Shown here piece by piece: positions 4,003-6,475 of a stretch of 6,475 bases of DNA; position 1 is the stretch's first letter; every line of letters begins with the position of its first letter. The translations under genes and the position numbers were made by a program. Origin of the DNA: Lachnospiraceae bacterium UBA3287 (GTDB taxonomy: Bacteria; Bacillota; Clostridia; Lachnospirales; Lachnospiraceae); assembly GCA_002362155.1 (NCBI GenBank), contig DETN01000062.1, forward strand, positions 1 to 6,475. Direction: 5' to 3'. The notes under the pieces are model-generated. The model was not told where the DNA came from, did not search any database, and saw only the letters and a list, made by a program, of their open reading frames with translations.

Positions 4003-6204
4003 TCAGTTCCCCTCTGCCGGGATCTGATTGAGCACGGCATTGATTTCCGCAAGCTGCTTTTCATCCAGCTTAAAGCCGCCCTGCTGCAGGAGCTTTTTCA
4101 GGCTCTGCCTGGCCACCATAGCCTGTACGGCCGGATTGTCCGGAACCTTTGCATCGCCTCCGGGCCTTCTGCTCATAAGGCCTGCCAGGAAGGCCGCGCC
4201 CTTTTCGGTCCTTCCGATCTCTCCCATGGTGGAGTTGACAGAAAGGAAGCCCTCCCTGTCCATGGGATCCTTTTCGGGCTCGTCGAACCAGTTGCGCACC
4301 TGGTCTGCAGATGCAAAGTAGGCGGGATTGGGGGTATCCACGCGGCAGATCTCCATTTGGTCCCTGCAGCTGCCTGATACGGCCTCAATCCTGTGGGTCC
4401 CGGTGATGGGAACGCTGAAGGTAAAGACATGGCTTCCTTCTTTGGTCTCAAACTCTCTGCCGTCCACGAAGAGAGTGACCCTGTCCATGTTGGAATAGAC
4501 TTTGATCTCCGTCACAGGCTCGATCCTGTCATGATAGCGGCTTCCGCAGAGATGGACGAACTTCTCGCCGGACCACCAGGCCTTGTAGATGTAGTAGGCG
4601 TCCTTCTTCTGCTTTCTGTCGAAGGTAATGAGGCCCTTGTGGTTCTTTCCGGGATCTCCCGCTTCGTCCCTGCCGGCGGCCGCGAACTCAAACATGTTCC
4701 AGCAGTAGGTGCCCCAGAGATAGGGGCGTTTTGAAAAGATCTCCAGCATGTGCTCGTGGTAGAGGGCCTGGTAGGTCTCTGTAAAGTCTCCCTTCTCGGG
4801 CTTTGGAGACTGGAGGGCAATGGAGGAATCCGCTCCGTACTCGGTAAGGCCGATGACGGTGTCCGGATGCTTTGCATGGAAATCGTCCAGCCAGACCTCG
4901 TTGTCCGTCATATCTCCCACATACCAGCCGTAGTAGAGGTTGTAGCCCCGGATATCGGGCAGCTGCACCAGGGGGCTGTCGGTCTCCAGCAGGAAAAGGT
5001 TGGCCATGGCGGATACGCGGCCGGGATCCATGGTATGGACCAGGTCATTGAGGATCCGGTGGTTCTCCATCAGGTCCTCTGTCACGCCGTTTAAGGTGAT
5101 CTCGTTGGAAAGGGCCCAGCAGATCACGGAGGCATGGTTGTAATTCTGGGTGATCAGCTCCTTCATCTGGCTGATGGTGTTCTCCCTGCCACCCTCCATG
5201 TGGACCGTGATATAGGGGATCTCGGCCCAGACCACCATGCCCTTTTCGTCGCACAGGTCATAGAAGTACTGGTCATGCTGATAGTGGGCGAGGCGGATGG
5301 AGTTGGCCCCCACGGAGAGGATCAGGTCCATGTCCTCATCGTGCATCTCTTTTGTAAGGGCGTTGCCCACTCCCAGACGGTCCTGGTGGCGGGATACGCC
5401 GTGCAGGGGATAGGACCTTCCGTTCAGGAAAAATCCCTTTTCGGGGTCAAAGGAATACTCCCTGCAGCCGAAGCGGTCGAAAACCCGGTCCGCTTCCTCT
5501 CCGTCTGCATAAAGGACTGCCTCTGCCCGGTAAAGATAAGGGTCTCTCAGGCCGTCCCATCTGTGTACGCCTTTGATCGTAAGGGAGCCGCTGCCGTAAA
5601 CCTTTCCGTCCTTTTTGGTCAGGGAAAGCTCCGTTTCCCCGATTCCCTCCACGGATACGGTGATCCGGTCGGCCTTTCCCGCGGAATAGGTCTCGAACAC
5701 GATCTCCGCGTCCTTTCCCTTAAGACGGGGGGTGATCTTAAAGCCGCTCCCGCCATAATAGTCCAGATCGAAGTGGGAAGCCTCGGTCACGATCATGTAT
5801 ACGTCCCGGTAGATGCCGCCGTAAAAGGTAAAGTCCGCTTTCTGGGGATAGACTCTTTCATTGGGGGAATTGTCCGCCAGGACTTCCAGCTGATTATTAT
5901 CCTGCAGAAGGTCCGTAATGTCCGCCCGGAAGGTGGAATAGCCCCCGTCGTGGACTGCGCAGGTCTTTCCGTTCAGGATGACCCTGGCCGAGGAATTTAC
6001 GCCCCGAAACTCCAGGTATACCCTCTGTCCTTCCTTCATTTCAGGTCTTTCAAAGGTCTTTTTATAGCTGCACTCTCCCCTGTAATACATGGCCGGGCCG
6101 GTCTGGCCGTCCTGTGCATTCCATGTGTGGGGAAGGGTGACCGGGCAGGATGCTCCTTCCTTTTCAAAGATCCATCCTTCGTTAAAAAGCACTGTTTTTC
6201 TCAT
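4003..6204 (-). CDS. glycoside hydrolase family 2 enzyme (beta-galactosidase or beta-glucuronidase type)
   Basis: A 733-residue retaining beta-glycosidase of clan GH-A, cytoplasmic (no signal peptide). Domains in order: sugar-binding jelly roll (about 1-145; LPHTWNAQDG near 24-33, TFYGGIYRDVYM near 126-137), an immunoglobulin-like domain (about 150-250), the TIM barrel (about 255-545), another beta domain (about 550-625; VYSNMDRVTLFVDG) and a helical tail (about 631-733). Key residues: LHGVSRHQD (267-275), acid/base Glu368 in WALSNEI, nucleophile Glu455 in GLTEYGAD, and Trp502 in YCWNMFEFA. Overall the barrel resembles intestinal beta-galactosidases (RPYLWGTYCWNMFEF, GLITFDRKQKKDAYYIYKA). However, an NHK triplet (521-523) stands where beta-glucuronidases carry their NxK motif, so the substrate is open. 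Start: a TTG at 6216 extends the frame by four codons but has only a badly spaced purine run. The ATG at 6204 has GGAG six bases upstream and is preferred. It follows a GPH-type transporter gene by 54 bases, so import and cleavage of one glycoside are probably coupled. Confidence 0.93.
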   Translation of the reverse strand: MRKTVLFNEGWIFEKEGASCPVTLPHTWNAQDGQTGPAMYYRGECSYKKTFERPEMKEGQRVYLEFRGVNSSARVILNGKTCAVHDGGYSTFRADITDLLQDNNQLEVLADNSPNERVYPQKADFTFYGGIYRDVYMIVTEASHFDLDYYGGSGFKITPRLKGKDAEIVFETYSAGKADRITVSVEGIGETELSLTKKDGKVYGSGSLTIKGVHRWDGLRDPYLYRAEAVLYADGEEADRVFDRFGCREYSFDPEKGFFLNGRSYPLHGVSRHQDRLGVGNALTKEMHDEDMDLILSVGANSIRLAHYQHDQYFYDLCDEKGMVVWAEIPYITVHMEGGRENTISQMKELITQNYNHASVICWALSNEITLNGVTEDLMENHRILNDLVHTMDPGRVSAMANLFLLETDSPLVQLPDIRGYNLYYGWYVGDMTDNEVWLDDFHAKHPDTVIGLTEYGADSSIALQSPKPEKGDFTETYQALYHEHMLEIFSKRPYLWGTYCWNMFEFAAAGRDEAGDPGKNHKGLITFDRKQKKDAYYIYKAWWSGEKFVHLCGSRYHDRIEPVTEIKVYSNMDRVTLFVDGREFETKEGSHVFTFSVPITGTHRIEAVSGSCRDQMEICRVDTPNPAYFASADQVRNWFDEPEKDPMDREGFLSVNSTMGEIGRTEKGAAFLAGLMSRRPGGDAKVPDNPAVQAMVARQSLKKLLQQGGFKLDEKQLAEINAVLNQIPAEGN

Positions 6205-6214
6205 AGAATTCTCC
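6205..6214 (-). promoter_or_regulatory. ribosome binding site deciding the GH2 start
   Basis: GGAG at 6214-6211 on the minus strand is separated from the ATG at 6204 by AATTCT. A TTG start at 6216 would overlap this Shine-Dalgarno and have its own purines (GGGAGA) directly abutting, which is too close for initiation. Confidence 0.65.
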
Positions 6215-6258
6215 AATCTCCCATATCATGCCGGGACCAGAATGGGGTATCTGTCATC

Positions 6259-6475
6259 TTACTGTTTCTCAGCTGCGGCAGCTTCCCTGGCGGCTGCGAT
6301 CCTCTTCTGGACCCGGATCATTTCCTCTCTGTCCAGAGTGCAGTTCTTCATGGCGATCAGGGTCACGATCCAGCCCAGGATGGGCACTACATACATGACC
6401 GCCATGGTCACCCAGAAGATAGCGCCGGTAGCAGGGTCGCCGGGCTGGGGACGGGCCGTTCCGTGATAGCCGGCT
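6259..6475 (-). CDS. C-terminus of a sugar:cation symporter, GPH/MelB type (gene begins outside the window)
   Basis: Only the last 71 codons are present, ending at the TAA at 6261-6259. The fragment has a polar loop (GTARPQPGDPATG), one long hydrophobic segment (AIFWVTMAVMYVVPILGW and following, about 18-43) and a charged tail TLDREEMIRVQKRIAAAREAAAAEKQ-type helix with repeated alanines. A last membrane helix followed by an 'LD...E...I...L/R' cytoplasmic helix is the usual ending of glycoside-pentoside-hexuronide:cation symporters such as MelB and GusB relatives, which bring in a glycoside with Na+ or H+. The downstream GH2 gene, 54 bases away without a terminator or obvious promoter between, fits this. 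With so little sequence, another major-facilitator type cannot be excluded. Confidence 0.65.
   Translation of the reverse strand, partial: AGYHGTARPQPGDPATGAIFWVTMAVMYVVPILGWIVTLIAMKNCTLDREEMIRVQKRIAAAREAAAAEKQ

Noticed and set aside
6205..6216. TTG start four codons upstream of the GH2 ATG
   Set aside because: Its purine run touches the start codon, whereas the ATG at 6204 has GGAG at a normal distance and begins with the usual GH2 N-terminus.

Overview
The window looks like a piece of a chromosome from a gut-type Firmicute, most likely a member of the Lachnospiraceae (inference). The reasons are the moderately high G+C content, strong GGAGG-type ribosome binding sites, carbohydrate genes packed closely together, and a DUF4230 protein next to an unnamed membrane protein. 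Every convincing gene lies on the minus strand, so the genes are transcribed from right to left.

Layout, in the direction of transcription. (1) 6475-4003: the 3' end of a GPH-type (glycoside-pentoside-hexuronide:cation symporter) sugar transporter, then a complete family 2 glycoside hydrolase. Together they form a glycoside uptake and hydrolysis unit that ends at a very long hairpin (3921-3873). (2) 3870-3564: a gene-free stretch with a run of inverted repeats, a strong Shine-Dalgarno in front of a two-codon ORF, and a leader able to form several competing hairpins. It leads into (3) 3563-2116: a two-gene operon of a DUF4230 protein and a five-helix membrane protein of unknown function, closed by two tandem hairpins (2088-1981). 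(4) 1980-1641: a second gene-free stretch with a clear sigma-A promoter (1751-1723). (5) 1640-1: a sugar phosphate isomerase/epimerase-like TIM-barrel protein, followed after 1 nt by the N-terminal third or so of a GH78 alpha-L-rhamnosidase that runs off the window.

How it works together: units 1 and 5 are both glycoside-utilisation modules. One imports and cleaves a beta-linked sugar. The other removes terminal rhamnose and probably rearranges a released sugar. They look independently transcribed, because terminators and gene-free regions separate them. The DUF4230/membrane-protein pair between them has no evident metabolic role and is the least understood part of the window. Its leader is the most unusual non-coding sequence here. 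No RNA genes, CRISPR arrays, insertion sequences or phage genes were seen. No complete new system can be claimed from the sequence alone; the candidates are the DUF4230 operon with its leader and the helical tail on the GH2 enzyme.
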